Source: an uncultured Brachyspira sp. (GTDB lineage Bacteria; Spirochaetota; Brachyspiria; Brachyspirales; Brachyspiraceae). Taken from it: a DNA stretch of 64,000 nucleotides. Location of the stretch: positions 1 to 64,000 of the forward strand of contig NZ_CALXYQ010000006.1 in NCBI RefSeq assembly GCF_944393015.1, in the 5' to 3' direction. The notes under the pieces were generated by a model, which worked only from the letters and a program-made list of their open reading frames with translations, was not told where the DNA came from and did not search any database. The translations under genes were made by a program, and so were the position numbers. This document shows positions 8,746-17,508 of the stretch, one piece after another (position 1 is the first letter of the stretch; each line of letters begins with the position of its first letter).

Positions 8746-8841
8746 TCTTTTTAATAATTCTAAAATTAATAAAAATAATATATATAATAATATTTTATAT
8801 CTATATGGTATAATTGTTTTTTTTGTTGAGGTGTTTAAATA

Positions 8842-10023
8842 ATGCAGGACAATATAATATCAGAAAACGCTCTTTCAGCTATGAAGGACTTTTTAATAGA
8901 TTTAAGAAGAGATTTGCATGCTCATCCTGAACTTGGATTTCAGGAGTTTAGAACATCAGAAAAAATTTCTTCTATACTTGATTCATTAAATATAAAATAT
9001 AAGAATAAAGTTGCTGAAACTGGAATAATAGCGGATATAGAAGGCGAGGATAAAGATTTTACTATAGCCTTTAGGGCAGATATGGACGCTTTGCCTATGG
9101 AGGATAAAAAAAATTGCTCTTATTCATCACAGAATAAGGGTAAATGTCATTCCTGCGGTCATGATGTTCATACTACAGTGCTTACAGGCATAGCAAAATA
9201 TTTTTCAGAAATAAAGCCTCCTTGTAATATTAGGCTTATATATCAGCCTGCAGAGGAAACTACAGGCGGTGCTTTGCCTATGATAAAAGAACATGCTTTA
9301 GATAATGTTAATGTTATTTATGGGCTTCATGTTCGTCCTGAAATAAATGTTGGACAAGTAAGCGTTACTTATGGAGCAATGTATGCCAGTTCTAATATGT
9401 TTGAAGTTCATATATATGGAAAATCTGCACATGGAGCTAAATCATATAATGGAATAGATTCAATAGTAATTGCTGCTCATATTATAACTCAGCTTCATAG
9501 CTTCACTTCAGCATTTACAGATGGAAGTATGAGGCTTCATATAGGCACTATAAATGGCGGAAGTGCTAATAATGTAGTAGCAGATAATGTTAAGATGGAA
9601 GGTATTATCAGAATGCTATGCGATGAGGATACTAGAAACAAAAGATTGAACATGATAAAAAATATAATTAAAAATACGGCAAAAAGTTTTAATGCTGATG
9701 CAAAGTTTGTTAATATTCCTTCTTATCCGGCTTTGATTAATCATGATGATGCTGTTAATATAGTGAAAAATTCTGCTGAATCTTTTTTAGGCAAAGAAAA
9801 TTGTTTGCTTGAAAAAGCTAATATGACAGCTGAAGATTTCAGTTATTATGTTCAAAGGGTAAAAGGGGCTTTCTTTAGTTTGGGAGTTTCCAATGAGAAA
9901 ATAAATGCTCCTATTCATAATGGTTTATTTGATATAGATGAAAATGCCATTAATATAGGGGTGAAAATGCAGGTATTGAATGTTTATAATACATATAAAA
10001 ATAAGGATAAGTTTATAAAGTAA
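8842..10023 (+). CDS. M20-family amidohydrolase, probable N-acetyl-diaminopimelate deacetylase
   Basis: The 393-residue protein has the M20D pattern: DLRRDLHAHPELGF (near residue 25), metal-ligand segments GHDVHTTV and PAEET, the dimerisation-domain motif GKSAHGA, and a C-terminal catalytic-domain His. Relatives include hippurate hydrolase, amino-acid amidohydrolases and N-acetyl-LL-DAP deacetylase. I favour the last because the next genes are dapA, dapB and the N-acetyltransferase dapH, and an aminotransferase lies downstream, which together complete the acetylase branch to LL-diaminopimelate. The family assignment is strong; substrate is inferred from context. GAGGTG precedes the ATG. Confidence 0.85.
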   Translation: MQDNIISENALSAMKDFLIDLRRDLHAHPELGFQEFRTSEKISSILDSLNIKYKNKVAETGIIADIEGEDKDFTIAFRADMDALPMEDKKNCSYSSQNKGKCHSCGHDVHTTVLTGIAKYFSEIKPPCNIRLIYQPAEETTGGALPMIKEHALDNVNVIYGLHVRPEINVGQVSVTYGAMYASSNMFEVHIYGKSAHGAKSYNGIDSIVIAAHIITQLHSFTSAFTDGSMRLHIGTINGGSANNVVADNVKMEGIIRMLCDEDTRNKRLNMIKNIIKNTAKSFNADAKFVNIPSYPALINHDDAVNIVKNSAESFLGKENCLLEKANMTAEDFSYYVQRVKGAFFSLGVSNEKINAPIHNGLFDIDENAINIGVKMQVLNVYNTYKNKDKFIK

Positions 10024-10089
10024 CATTATTATTTTGTTTAAAACTATAGAAAAAAAAAGAAATACAATATATAATTAAAGGAGATGAAT

Positions 10090-10971
10090 ATGTCATTATT
10101 TGAAGGAGCCGGTGTAGCTTTAATAACACCATTTACGGAAGATAATCAAGTTAATTACGAGAAATTAGAAGAGTTAATCGAATTTCAAATAGCAAATAAA
10201 ACAGATGCTATTATCGCAGCGGGTACTACAGCAGAAAGTGCTACTCTTACACCTGAAGAAAGAATGCAGGTTATTAAATTTTGTATAGAGCGTACAAAAA
10301 AAAGAACTATAGTTATAGCCGGTACAGGAACTAATAACACAGCATATGCAGTAGAGTTTAGTAAAAAGTCTTATGAGTATGGTGCTGATATGGTAATGGC
10401 TGTTACTCCTTATTATAATAAAGGTAATGAAAGCGGCCTTATTGATTATTATACAAAAATAGCAAATAGTGTTAAATGTCCTGTGATTATATATAGTGTT
10501 CCTTCAAGAACTGGGGTAAAATTATCTCTTAATGTTATTAAAACATTGTCTGAGATTCCTAATATTCAGGGAATCAAGGAGGCTAGCGGAGATATTAGTT
10601 ATGTTGCAGATATAGTTAATATTGCACCTAAATTGGATTTATATTCTGGAAACGATGATATGGTAACTCCTATGATGGCTTTAGGTGCTAAAGGTGTTAT
10701 ATCTGTTACAAGCAATATCATTCCTAAAGAAAATCATGATATGGTTATGAATTTTCTTAATGGAAATGTTAATGAAGCTATTAAAACTCAAATTAAATAT
10801 ATAGATTTTGTAAGAGCTATGTTTATAGAAACTAATCCTGCTCCTATAAAAGAGGCTATGAATATTATGGGATTTAATGTTGGTGAATGCCGTTCTCCAT
10901 TAGGTCCTTTAAGTGATAAAAATAGAGAGCATGTGAGAAATATTATAAATAAATATGGATTAAAAAAATAA
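10090..10971 (+). CDS. dapA: 4-hydroxy-tetrahydrodipicolinate synthase DapA
   Basis: The enzyme condenses pyruvate with aspartate semialdehyde, the first committed step of the DAP/lysine pathway. Counting from MSLFEGAGVAL, the Schiff-base Lys is K163 (GIKEASGD), the catalytic Tyr is Y135 (IIYSVPSRTG), and the GTTAES loop is at 45-50. I chose ATG 10090 rather than 10084 because AAAGGAG (10077-10083) directly abuts 10084 but lies 6 bases from 10090, and the protein then begins as DapA usually does. Length 293 is normal. It is the second enzyme gene of the lysine operon; dapB follows after 24 bp. Confidence 0.97.
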   Translation: MSLFEGAGVALITPFTEDNQVNYEKLEELIEFQIANKTDAIIAAGTTAESATLTPEERMQVIKFCIERTKKRTIVIAGTGTNNTAYAVEFSKKSYEYGADMVMAVTPYYNKGNESGLIDYYTKIANSVKCPVIIYSVPSRTGVKLSLNVIKTLSEIPNIQGIKEASGDISYVADIVNIAPKLDLYSGNDDMVTPMMALGAKGVISVTSNIIPKENHDMVMNFLNGNVNEAIKTQIKYIDFVRAMFIETNPAPIKEAMNIMGFNVGECRSPLGPLSDKNREHVRNIINKYGLKK

Positions 10972-10995
10972 ATAAATTTAAAAAAGGAGAAAAAT

Positions 10996-11691
10996 ATGAA
11001 AGTATTAATACATGGAACAGGAGTTATGAGCTCAATTTTAAAAGAAGTTATAGAAAAAGAAGGAGAATTAGAAATATCAGGTTTTGCTGATGATTTTACA
11101 AATGAAAAGGGAGATATTATTATAGATTTCTCTCATTTTTCAAGACTTCCTGCTATGATAGATTACAGCTTAAAAAATAATATACCTATGGTTATATGTA
11201 CTACAGGTTATGATGAAACTATGCTTGCTAAGATAGTTGAAGCTTCTATACAAGTACCTATAGTATTGTCATCTAATACTTGTATAGGAATAAATCTTAT
11301 GAATGATATAGTTGCTAAGATAGCTCCTCAGCTTAGGAATTTTGATATTGAAATCATTGAAACACATCATAATAGAAAAGTTGACTCTCCAAGCGGAACA
11401 GCTAAGAGTTTATTCAATATTATTAATGATGCTTTGGATAATGAAATGTTTTTAGTTAGCGGAAGAAATGGTCTTCATGTAAGAGATAAAAAAGAAATAG
11501 GTATGCATTCTATAAGAGGCGGTTCTATTGTAGGAGATCATAGTGTTATTTTTTATGGAGATGATGAGATTATAGAAATTAAACACTCTTCTACTTCTAG
11601 AAGAATTTTTGCTAATGGTGCTATTAAAGCTGCTAAATTCCTTATAGGTAAGAAACCTGGTCTTTATAGAATGAAAGAGGTTTTGGAATAA
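10996..11691 (+). CDS. dapB: 4-hydroxy-tetrahydrodipicolinate reductase DapB
   Basis: DapB reduces the DapA product to tetrahydrodipicolinate with NAD(P)H. The signature IETHHNRKVDSPSGTAK (121-137) carries the catalytic His and Lys, and the N-terminus HGTGVM is a divergent form of the nucleotide-binding GxxGxMG. At 231 residues it is shorter than the 265-275 of enterobacterial DapB, mainly because the N-terminal Rossmann half is trimmed; such compact forms occur in several anaerobes. A strong AAAAAGGAGAAAA ribosome site precedes it. dapH follows in the same direction. Confidence 0.95.
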   Translation: MKVLIHGTGVMSSILKEVIEKEGELEISGFADDFTNEKGDIIIDFSHFSRLPAMIDYSLKNNIPMVICTTGYDETMLAKIVEASIQVPIVLSSNTCIGINLMNDIVAKIAPQLRNFDIEIIETHHNRKVDSPSGTAKSLFNIINDALDNEMFLVSGRNGLHVRDKKEIGMHSIRGGSIVGDHSVIFYGDDEIIEIKHSSTSRRIFANGAIKAAKFLIGKKPGLYRMKEVLE

Positions 11692-11752
11692 TAAATATTT
11701 TAAATAATAAGTCGATAATGCTGTAAACAATTTATTATAGGAGAATACTGAA

Positions 11753-12457
11753 ATGGATATGTTAGAAAAGTCAGAAGATATTATTGCATACATTAAAAAT
11801 TCCAAAAAGAAAACACCTGTTAAAATCTATATAAAAGGAAATTTACCTGAAATAAAAACTAATGCTAAAGTATTTTCTTCAGGAAATTTTCATTTTGTAG
11901 TTGGAGATTATGAGGATATAAAGGCTATATTAGAAGAACATAAAAACTCCATAGAAGATTATTATTTGGAAAATGACAGAAGAAATTCTGGTGTTCCTAC
12001 TTTAAATTATTTTAATGTTAATGCAAGAATCGAGCCTGGTGCTATAATCAGAGATAAAGTAACAATAGGTAATAATGCTGTTATTATGATGGGAGCTGTT
12101 ATAAATATTGGTGCTGAAATAGGAGAGGGTACTATGATAGATATGGGTGCTGTTTTAGGCGGACGTGCTATTGTAGGAAAGAATTGCCATGTTGGTGCAG
12201 GTGCTGTACTTGCCGGCGTTATTGAGCCTCCTTCTGCTAAACCTGTTATTGTAGAGGATAATGTTGTAATAGGTGCTAATGCAGTTATTATTGAAGGTGT
12301 TCATATTGGAAAGAATGCTGTAATTGGTGCAGGTGCTGTTGTTATAGAAGATGTTGCAGAAAATCAAGTGGTTGCTGGAAATCCTGCTAAAGTAGTAAAA
12401 ACTAAAGACGAAAAAACTGCTGATAAAACTAAATTGGTAGATGATTTGAGAAAATAA
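11753..12457 (+). CDS. dapH: Tetrahydrodipicolinate N-acetyltransferase DapH
   Basis: The 234-residue acyltransferase has an N-terminal alpha/beta region, then about ten hexapeptide repeats ([17 protein letters not shown] onwards) of the left-handed beta helix, with the family insertion [12 protein letters not shown] before the last coils. It is the acetyl (DapH/YkuQ) rather than succinyl (DapD) type, judged from length and from the NVNARIEPG segment. It diverts tetrahydrodipicolinate into the N-acetyl branch. AGGAGAAT precedes the ATG. The gap after it is AT-rich, with only a weak inverted repeat at 12469-12491. Confidence 0.95.
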   Translation: MDMLEKSEDIIAYIKNSKKKTPVKIYIKGNLPEIKTNAKVFSSGNFHFVVGDYEDIKAILEEHKNSIEDYYLENDRRNSGVPTLNYFNVNARIEPGAIIRDKVTIGNNAVIMMGAVINIGAEIGEGTMIDMGAVLGGRAIVGKNCHVGAGAVLAGVIEPPSAKPVIVEDNVVIGANAVIIEGVHIGKNAVIGAGAVVIEDVAENQVVAGNPAKVVKTKDEKTADKTKLVDDLRK

Positions 12458-12615
12458 TAATTAAAAAACTTAATATTTAGATAAAATATTAATTGCAGTT
12501 TATAATATTTTTTATAATCTTCAATTTTTTTATACTCATTTTTTTAAAATATTAATATAATTAATTTTTATTTTTTTTAAAAAGTTTATTTTATTAATAA
12601 TTTATGAACTATAAT

Positions 12616-12648
12616 TTGTTTATTAATTTTTTTTTTTTTTTTTATAAT
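12616..12648 (+). promoter_or_regulatory. Possible promoter with a 17-T tract between -35 and -10
   Basis: TTGTTT (12616-12621) and TATAAT (12643-12648) are separated by 21 bp, mostly made of 17 consecutive T (12627-12643). The lipoprotein ATG is 32 bases downstream of the -10. The spacing is too long for full activity and would change with tract length. Confidence 0.4.
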
Positions 12649-12679
12649 TTTATCATATAAAAATACTAGGAGTTAAAAT

Positions 12680-13300
12680 ATGAAAAAATTTTTATCTATT
12701 TTTATGGTAACATTAATATTAATTAGTTTGCCATCATGCAGTAATGCAAAACCAACAGATCCAAAACAAAATTTTGAGAGTTACAGATTAAATGATAATG
12801 TGACTCTTCAAAAAGAAAATGATAGACTTTCCTTGAATAATTCTAAGGAAGAAAATATTTCTATAACATCAAGTAAGCTAGATAATAATTATATTGTTTC
12901 TGTATTTGCTAAAAAAGAAAATGTAAAAATTAATTTGTCGTATAATAATAATGATTTATTTCCAAATAAAGTATCAATTAGTGATGATGAAAAAATATTA
13001 GATGGATATATAAAAAATTATGATAAAGTAAATGGTACTTTTGATATAATTTGGGATAATAATGGATTAACTGTTAATAATTTTTTGGATTTGAAATTAA
13101 AAGAAACAATATCAGAAATATTATATTCTAATTTAGATGAAGAAACAAAATATGAGGCTAATATAATGTTAGTATCATATACTGTATCAGATGCTATAAA
13201 TGAATATATATCTTCTAATAATTCTAGATTTATGTGGATTTTTGCTGTTATAACTTTTGGTGGTCTTATTATATGGGGATTAGGTCAAATTTTTGCTTAA
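12680..13300 (+). CDS. Hypothetical lipoprotein with a C-terminal membrane segment
   Basis: The 206-residue protein starts with a lipoprotein signal peptide: MKKFLSIFMVTLILISLPSC, with Cys20 as the likely lipidated residue. The mature part is polar and Asn/Lys-rich without a motif I recognise, and residues about 183-204 (MWIFAVITFGGLIIWGLG) form a hydrophobic helix, so the protein would be anchored at both ends. It lies between the dap genes and the aminotransferase, but it has its own AT-rich upstream gap and AGGAG ribosome site, so it may not be part of the lysine operon. Function unknown. Confidence 0.75.
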   Translation: MKKFLSIFMVTLILISLPSCSNAKPTDPKQNFESYRLNDNVTLQKENDRLSLNNSKEENISITSSKLDNNYIVSVFAKKENVKINLSYNNNDLFPNKVSISDDEKILDGYIKNYDKVNGTFDIIWDNNGLTVNNFLDLKLKETISEILYSNLDEETKYEANIMLVSYTVSDAINEYISSNNSRFMWIFAVITFGGLIIWGLGQIFA

Positions 13301-13384
13301 AGTTATTATAATATAAATATATTTTACAAATATATTTATATATATGTTTATTACATATATGATTTAATTTAAGGATTTTACATA

Positions 13385-14023
13385 ATGATTATATCAAAAA
13401 CAATATTTTATATACCAGCATTGTTAATATTATTTTCTTTTAATCTTTTTGCTAATTTTAAATTTGGAATAAGCCCTAGATTAGGTGCGGATATCAATAT
13501 AGCTGAAACTAAAGATTATAATAGTGTATTATTAGATCCAAGATTAGATATAAATTTTCAAATAGGATATGGATTTAAATTAAATAATGTTAATTTATTA
13601 AGTGGTATAGATCTTTTATTTGATTTTGGTATTAATGAGCATATGGTATCTGTAATCGATAGAAATACATCTTTGATTAACAGAGTATCAGCATTCGGAA
13701 CATATACAGGAGTAGCTTTAAAATTTGATTTAACTAAAAATAATCAAAATCTTCTTGTAGGAATATCTTCAGGAGTGCAGTTTAATCCCTTAATAAATAT
13801 GAATTATAAATCAGTTCCAATATCTCCTTATGTAAGATTATCATTTGAAAGGAAATTCTTTGAAACAGAAAAAACAGATTTCATTGCTGGTGTCCATTTA
13901 TCTTATGAAAATATGATTTTTAATGCTAATGATATGAATAATCTATTTGCTTCTCATACTGTTAAACAATATCATTCTGTAGGTTTGATGTTTAGCTTCG
14001 GATTTTTCTTTGAGAATAGATAA
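13385..14023 (+). CDS. Hypothetical outer-membrane beta-barrel-like protein
   Basis: The 212-residue protein has an N-terminal signal peptide (hydrophobic FYIPALLILFSFNLFA, cleavage near residue 23). The rest alternates polar and hydrophobic residues in short strands rich in Gly, Phe and Tyr, ending with SVGLMFSFGFFFENR. This pattern suggests a small eight-stranded barrel of the porin/opacity type often seen in Brachyspira. No enzyme motif is visible. It follows the lipoprotein gene by 84 bp with its own AAGGA site and is followed by a terminator. Confidence 0.7.
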   Translation: MIISKTIFYIPALLILFSFNLFANFKFGISPRLGADINIAETKDYNSVLLDPRLDINFQIGYGFKLNNVNLLSGIDLLFDFGINEHMVSVIDRNTSLINRVSAFGTYTGVALKFDLTKNNQNLLVGISSGVQFNPLINMNYKSVPISPYVRLSFERKFFETEKTDFIAGVHLSYENMIFNANDMNNLFASHTVKQYHSVGLMFSFGFFFENR

Positions 14024-14065
14024 TAAACAAGTTAATGATAATTAAATAAAGAATATAAACTAATT

Positions 14066-14100
14066 AAGGTGCTTACTTAAATAAAGTTGGCACCTTTTTT
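14066..14100 (+). terminator. Intrinsic terminator after the barrel protein
   Basis: The stem is AAGGTGC (14066-14072) with GCACCTT (14090-14096). The 17-base loop is large, and a T run follows. Confidence 0.75.
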
Positions 14101-14178
14101 ATTGCATTATAATTATTATGGGGAGGGCGGGCTGAAAAAATCATAATCTAAAAATAGTTAAACTTTTTATAATAAAAA

Positions 14179-14206
14179 TTGACAAATTAAATATTTTTGG
14201 TAAAAT
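14179..14206 (+). promoter_or_regulatory. Sigma-70 promoter of the aminotransferase gene
   Basis: TTGACA (14179-14184), 16 bp, TAAAAT (14201-14206), about 84 bases before the ATG at 14290. Confidence 0.6.
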
Positions 14207-14289
14207 ATATGCATTATTATATATAATATTATTGTATGTAATATTATATCTGAATATATTAATTAAAAAAACATCTATGGAGAATCGTT

Positions 14290-15423
14290 ATGGAACTCAA
14301 TAAAAACATAGTTCAAGTGCCATACTCGCTTATAAGAGAACTTACCGAAAAAGCACAGAAAAAAGAAAATGCTATAATGCTTACAATAGGTGAACCTGAT
14401 TTGCTGCCTCCTAAAGAATTAATTGAATACGGATGTGAATACGCTAAAACTCATACTTTGGGATATACTCATTCAGGCGGAAGCGAACATATAAGAACAT
14501 TAGTGGCTAATCATTATAATAAATATTATAATTCTGATATTAAAGCTGATAATGTAACTATGCATATTGGTTCTATGGAAGGTATTTCTTCTGTATTTAG
14601 GACTATTTTAAATATAGATGATGAGGTTATAATACCTACTCCTTTTTTCTCTCCTTATGAACAGGCTGTAAAACTTTCTTATGGTAAATGCGTATTTTTA
14701 GATACAAGACCTGATCATCTTGTACTTAAGCCTGAAGCTATAGATAAGGTTGTAACAAATAAAACTAAGGCTATACTTTTTAGTAATCCTGGAAACCCTT
14801 CAGGATATATGCTTAAAAAAGAGGAGATGGATGAGCTTGTTAAATATTTCGAGAAAAAGGATATATTTATAATAGCTGATGAAATATATTCTGCTATATC
14901 ATTCTATCCTTTTACTTCATTTGCTTCTTATCCTTCTATAAAGGATAAAGTTATAGTGCTTAATGGTTTTTCTAAATCTCATTCTATGACAGGCTGGAGA
15001 ATAGGTTATAGCATATCTCCTGAATATGTTAGAAAATGTTTGGTTAATGCTAGTTTCAACAATGTAGGAAGTATGGTAACTCTTTCTTGCGCTATTGCTG
15101 AATATGCTTTAGAAAAATATCCTGTTATAGAAAGTTTCAGAGATATTTATAAAGAACGTGCTTTCTTCTTGGCTAAGGAATTAACTGATTTAGGATTCGA
15201 TGTTATAGAGCCTAGAGGAGCATTTTATTTATTTGTAGGATATGAAAAATTTTCAAAAGAGCCTTCACTTGATTTTGCTATGAGATTATTAGATGAAACA
15301 GGTGTTGCGGTAGTTCCTGGTATTGCTTTTGGAAGTGAGAATTACTTTAGAATAGCTTTGACTCAGGATATACCTTTATTGAAAGAGGCTGCTAAAAAGA
15401 TTAGACAATTCGTACATAAGTGA
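14290..15423 (+). CDS. PLP aminotransferase, probable N-acetyl-LL-DAP aminotransferase
   Basis: This is a class I/II fold-type I aminotransferase of 377 residues. NPGNPSG lies at 166-172, the cofactor-contacting IADEIY at 195-200, the Schiff-base Lys is K229 (GFSKSHSMTGWRIGY), and a substrate-carboxylate Arg lies near the C-terminus (YFRIALT). Its closest family by pattern is the PatA/AspC-like group. The lysine locus encodes all other acetylase-branch steps but no transaminase, so this gene is the natural candidate. It has its own promoter and is separated from dapH by two envelope genes, so other amino-acid roles remain possible. Confidence 0.85.
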   Translation: MELNKNIVQVPYSLIRELTEKAQKKENAIMLTIGEPDLLPPKELIEYGCEYAKTHTLGYTHSGGSEHIRTLVANHYNKYYNSDIKADNVTMHIGSMEGISSVFRTILNIDDEVIIPTPFFSPYEQAVKLSYGKCVFLDTRPDHLVLKPEAIDKVVTNKTKAILFSNPGNPSGYMLKKEEMDELVKYFEKKDIFIIADEIYSAISFYPFTSFASYPSIKDKVIVLNGFSKSHSMTGWRIGYSISPEYVRKCLVNASFNNVGSMVTLSCAIAEYALEKYPVIESFRDIYKERAFFLAKELTDLGFDVIEPRGAFYLFVGYEKFSKEPSLDFAMRLLDETGVAVVPGIAFGSENYFRIALTQDIPLLKEAAKKIRQFVHK

Positions 15424-15440
15424 TCATAAATTTATATTTG

Positions 15441-15470
15441 ACGGCAGGAAGAATAAAAACTTCTTGCTGT
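15441..15470. terminator. Hairpin between convergent genes, possible weak terminator
   Basis: ACGGCAGGAAG (15441-15451) pairs with CTTCTTGCTGT (15460-15470) over 11 bp including G:U pairs; the loop is 8 bases. No T run follows, so termination by itself is uncertain. Confidence 0.4.
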
Positions 15471-15481
15471 TGAATGTCCGA

Positions 15482-17233
15482 TTAATTATCAAAGAATATA
15501 TTTATCACAGCATTAGCATTTATTATACTTATAGGTCTTATATAATATTTAGTTTTTTCTAATACAATAAATCTATCTTTATCAACAGTTGAATTTTTAT
15601 AATTCATTATGTATTTAATTCCATTTGAATGAATAGATGTATATTTTACATTTAAAGTTAATCTTTCTTCATCATCTTCTTCATAGTGATTTACAATATC
15701 AAAATAAAGTGTTTGTTCTATTTTATCAAATTCCTGATTTTCTATTATTTGAAATTCTGCTATTATTATTTTTGATCTGTCATTTTTATTGAAATAATCA
15801 TATTTGAAATATATATTTTTTATATCATCGTAGTTTTCTGCAAATAGTTCTTCATTATTTTTAGAATCTTTTATTTCTTTTAATAATGTATAATTCATTC
15901 TATCATTTAAAATAACTGAAGTGAATTTACTTGATGATATTCTCTCTTCATCATTGACTTTATAATTTATAAATTTAAGTTTATATTTTGAAATTTCTTC
16001 TATTGAAATATTATTTTCAAAGTGAATTTTTTTTCTATAATTGCTCCTTACATCATCATAAGAGGTTTTAGCATTATCATAGAATGTAGGTATAACATAA
16101 GAAAAGAATGATAATTTTTTAGTATTTAAATTATAAAGATAAGCACTTGCTCCCAAATATCCTGTAGAAGAAATCCAAGGATAAGCACCTAAACCTAATA
16201 ATTCAGCACTTTTTCTATTTATGTATTTACTTCTCATCTCTCCTGTTAGAAGTTTTACAGTTCTGTTATCATTATTTTGTTTTGCTTTTTCTATATTTTT
16301 TATTGTATTATAAAGTCTTGAAAGTATAGCGAAAGAGAATAATTTATTAAATGAGGCATGCTTATTTATCATAGAATCAATACTTTCTGCTATGCTTCTA
16401 AACATCTTTGCCAATTCAGGCATATTTTTAACTTGAAGTTTTATACTTAATTGTTCTGCAATATCAAAATCTTTTTCACTGCATGAATAAAGTCCTTTTT
16501 CAAAAATATTTTCTACATAGTCTTTTGAAAATTTTAGAATGTTTTCATCTATTTCTTTATCTTCTTCTTTAATTTCTTCAAGTGAATTGTACATCTGTTT
16601 GTATTTAAGTATTGCTATTATTTTATGAGCACAAAGAGAAGAATCTTTACAGGAACATACGGCCTTTTTTATACTGTCTTTTTTGGGAAAATAGATAATG
16701 ACATTTTCTTCAGGTATGTTTATTTCAAGCATTGCTTTTTCTTCTATATCTGCTTCAATATCATCATTAAATCTGTCTAGAGCATATTCGAAATTTCTTT
16801 TTGTGCTTGATTTTTTTATTTCATCATAACTAATATTTTTTACTTCATCAAATATATTATTTTCTTCTTTTGTTTCTCCTGTTTCTGTATTATTTTCTAT
16901 TGTATTATTATTGCTTTCATTTTCTTTATTTTCTGTATTTAGATGTTCTATATATAAAAGCGACATTATAATATGCTTACAAATATCTTTTGAAGGGCAG
17001 GAACATTTACTTGATTTTATATCTTCATCATTAAGAATTACTTGTATTTTTTCGCCTGTATCTATAGTAACTTTTATTTTATCTTCTGCTTCTTCAATCT
17101 GTATTTTTTCAGGGCTATTATTTATAATATTATCAATGTCTTTTACTGAACGGTTGTATATACCTTTATTTGTTAATGTAAGTAAGAAATTTTCATTGAT
17201 GTATTGTTTTAAGTTATTAATTTTTTCAGTCAT
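15482..17233 (-). CDS. Protein with two SWIM-type zinc fingers
   Basis: The 583-residue protein contains two CxCx5CxH motifs: C77, C79, C85, H87 and C193, C195, C201, H203. This is the SWIM finger, which binds nucleic acid or protein in bacterial SWI/SNF-associated proteins. The fingers are separated by an Asn/Glu/Lys-rich linker. The remaining 370 residues are mixed helical and strand-like with no recognisable domain, and no helicase follows or precedes. The start lies about 30 bases from the left end of the repeat element at 17263, whose outward promoter could drive it. Function unknown; a nucleic-acid role is inferred only from the fingers. Confidence 0.8.
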   Translation of the reverse strand: MTEKINNLKQYINENFLLTLTNKGIYNRSVKDIDNIINNSPEKIQIEEAEDKIKVTIDTGEKIQVILNDEDIKSSKCSCPSKDICKHIIMSLLYIEHLNTENKENESNNNTIENNTETGETKEENNIFDEVKNISYDEIKKSSTKRNFEYALDRFNDDIEADIEEKAMLEINIPEENVIIYFPKKDSIKKAVCSCKDSSLCAHKIIAILKYKQMYNSLEEIKEEDKEIDENILKFSKDYVENIFEKGLYSCSEKDFDIAEQLSIKLQVKNMPELAKMFRSIAESIDSMINKHASFNKLFSFAILSRLYNTIKNIEKAKQNNDNRTVKLLTGEMRSKYINRKSAELLGLGAYPWISSTGYLGASAYLYNLNTKKLSFFSYVIPTFYDNAKTSYDDVRSNYRKKIHFENNISIEEISKYKLKFINYKVNDEERISSSKFTSVILNDRMNYTLLKEIKDSKNNEELFAENYDDIKNIYFKYDYFNKNDRSKIIIAEFQIIENQEFDKIEQTLYFDIVNHYEEDDEERLTLNVKYTSIHSNGIKYIMNYKNSTVDKDRFIVLEKTKYYIRPISIINANAVINIFFDN

Positions 17234-17262
17234 TATAAAAGCCTAAACAATTTTGTGAATAT

Positions 17263-17508
17263 GATATACTAAAATCAATATATTGTCAAAAGTGCGAGCC
17301 GCACCACCAACCCGCACGGTATCGCTTATTCTTATCGAATGCCAACTATACGTGCGGCTGATTACTTATTATTATACAAAAACAAACAATTTATTTTACA
17401 TATAAAACATACTTTCTAAAAAGGAATAGTATTTTATACTATTAATAAATCAAAATTACATTCATAAATAAGTCAAAATTGACAAAATATAATTGTTTAG
17501 GTATATAC
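17263..17508. mobile_element. MITE-like non-coding element, copy 1 (GC-rich core)
   Basis: About 246 bp, bounded by GATATACTAAAA...TTGTCAA (17263-17289) and TTGACA-17-TATATA (17479-17507). The ends match the terminal repeats of the other copies. The core at 17291-17360 is strikingly GC-rich and contains GTGCG-AGC-CGCAC (17292-17304) and a longer-range pair AGCCGCAC (17297-17304) with GTGCGGCT (17352-17359). No ORF is visible. On the minus strand the left end reads TTGACA-17-TATCAT (17289-17261), directly upstream of the SWIM gene. With the fragment at 17502 and the secF terminator, this accounts for the 395-bp gap. Confidence 0.65.

Noticed and set aside
8495-8841. Lysine (L-box) riboswitch upstream of the DAP operon
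   Set aside because: The 347-bp gap is AT-rich and contains a small ORF; I cannot find the conserved multi-helix L-box core or a GC-rich terminator.
10084-10089. ATG 10084 as the dapA start
   Set aside because: The Shine-Dalgarno AAAGGAG directly touches this codon; ATG 10090 has proper spacing and fits the family.
12469-12491. Inverted repeat TTAATATTT/AAATATTAA as terminator of the dap operon
   Set aside because: The stem contains only A:T pairs and no T run follows; it is not distinguishable from the AT-rich background.
14120-14131. G-rich patch as a G-quadruplex
   Set aside because: Only three G runs are present within a short distance; a fourth is missing.
17291-17360. GC-rich patch as a tRNA or structured RNA gene
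   Set aside because: No T-arm consensus or cloverleaf can be formed; the patch lies between element ends and is better explained as the element core.
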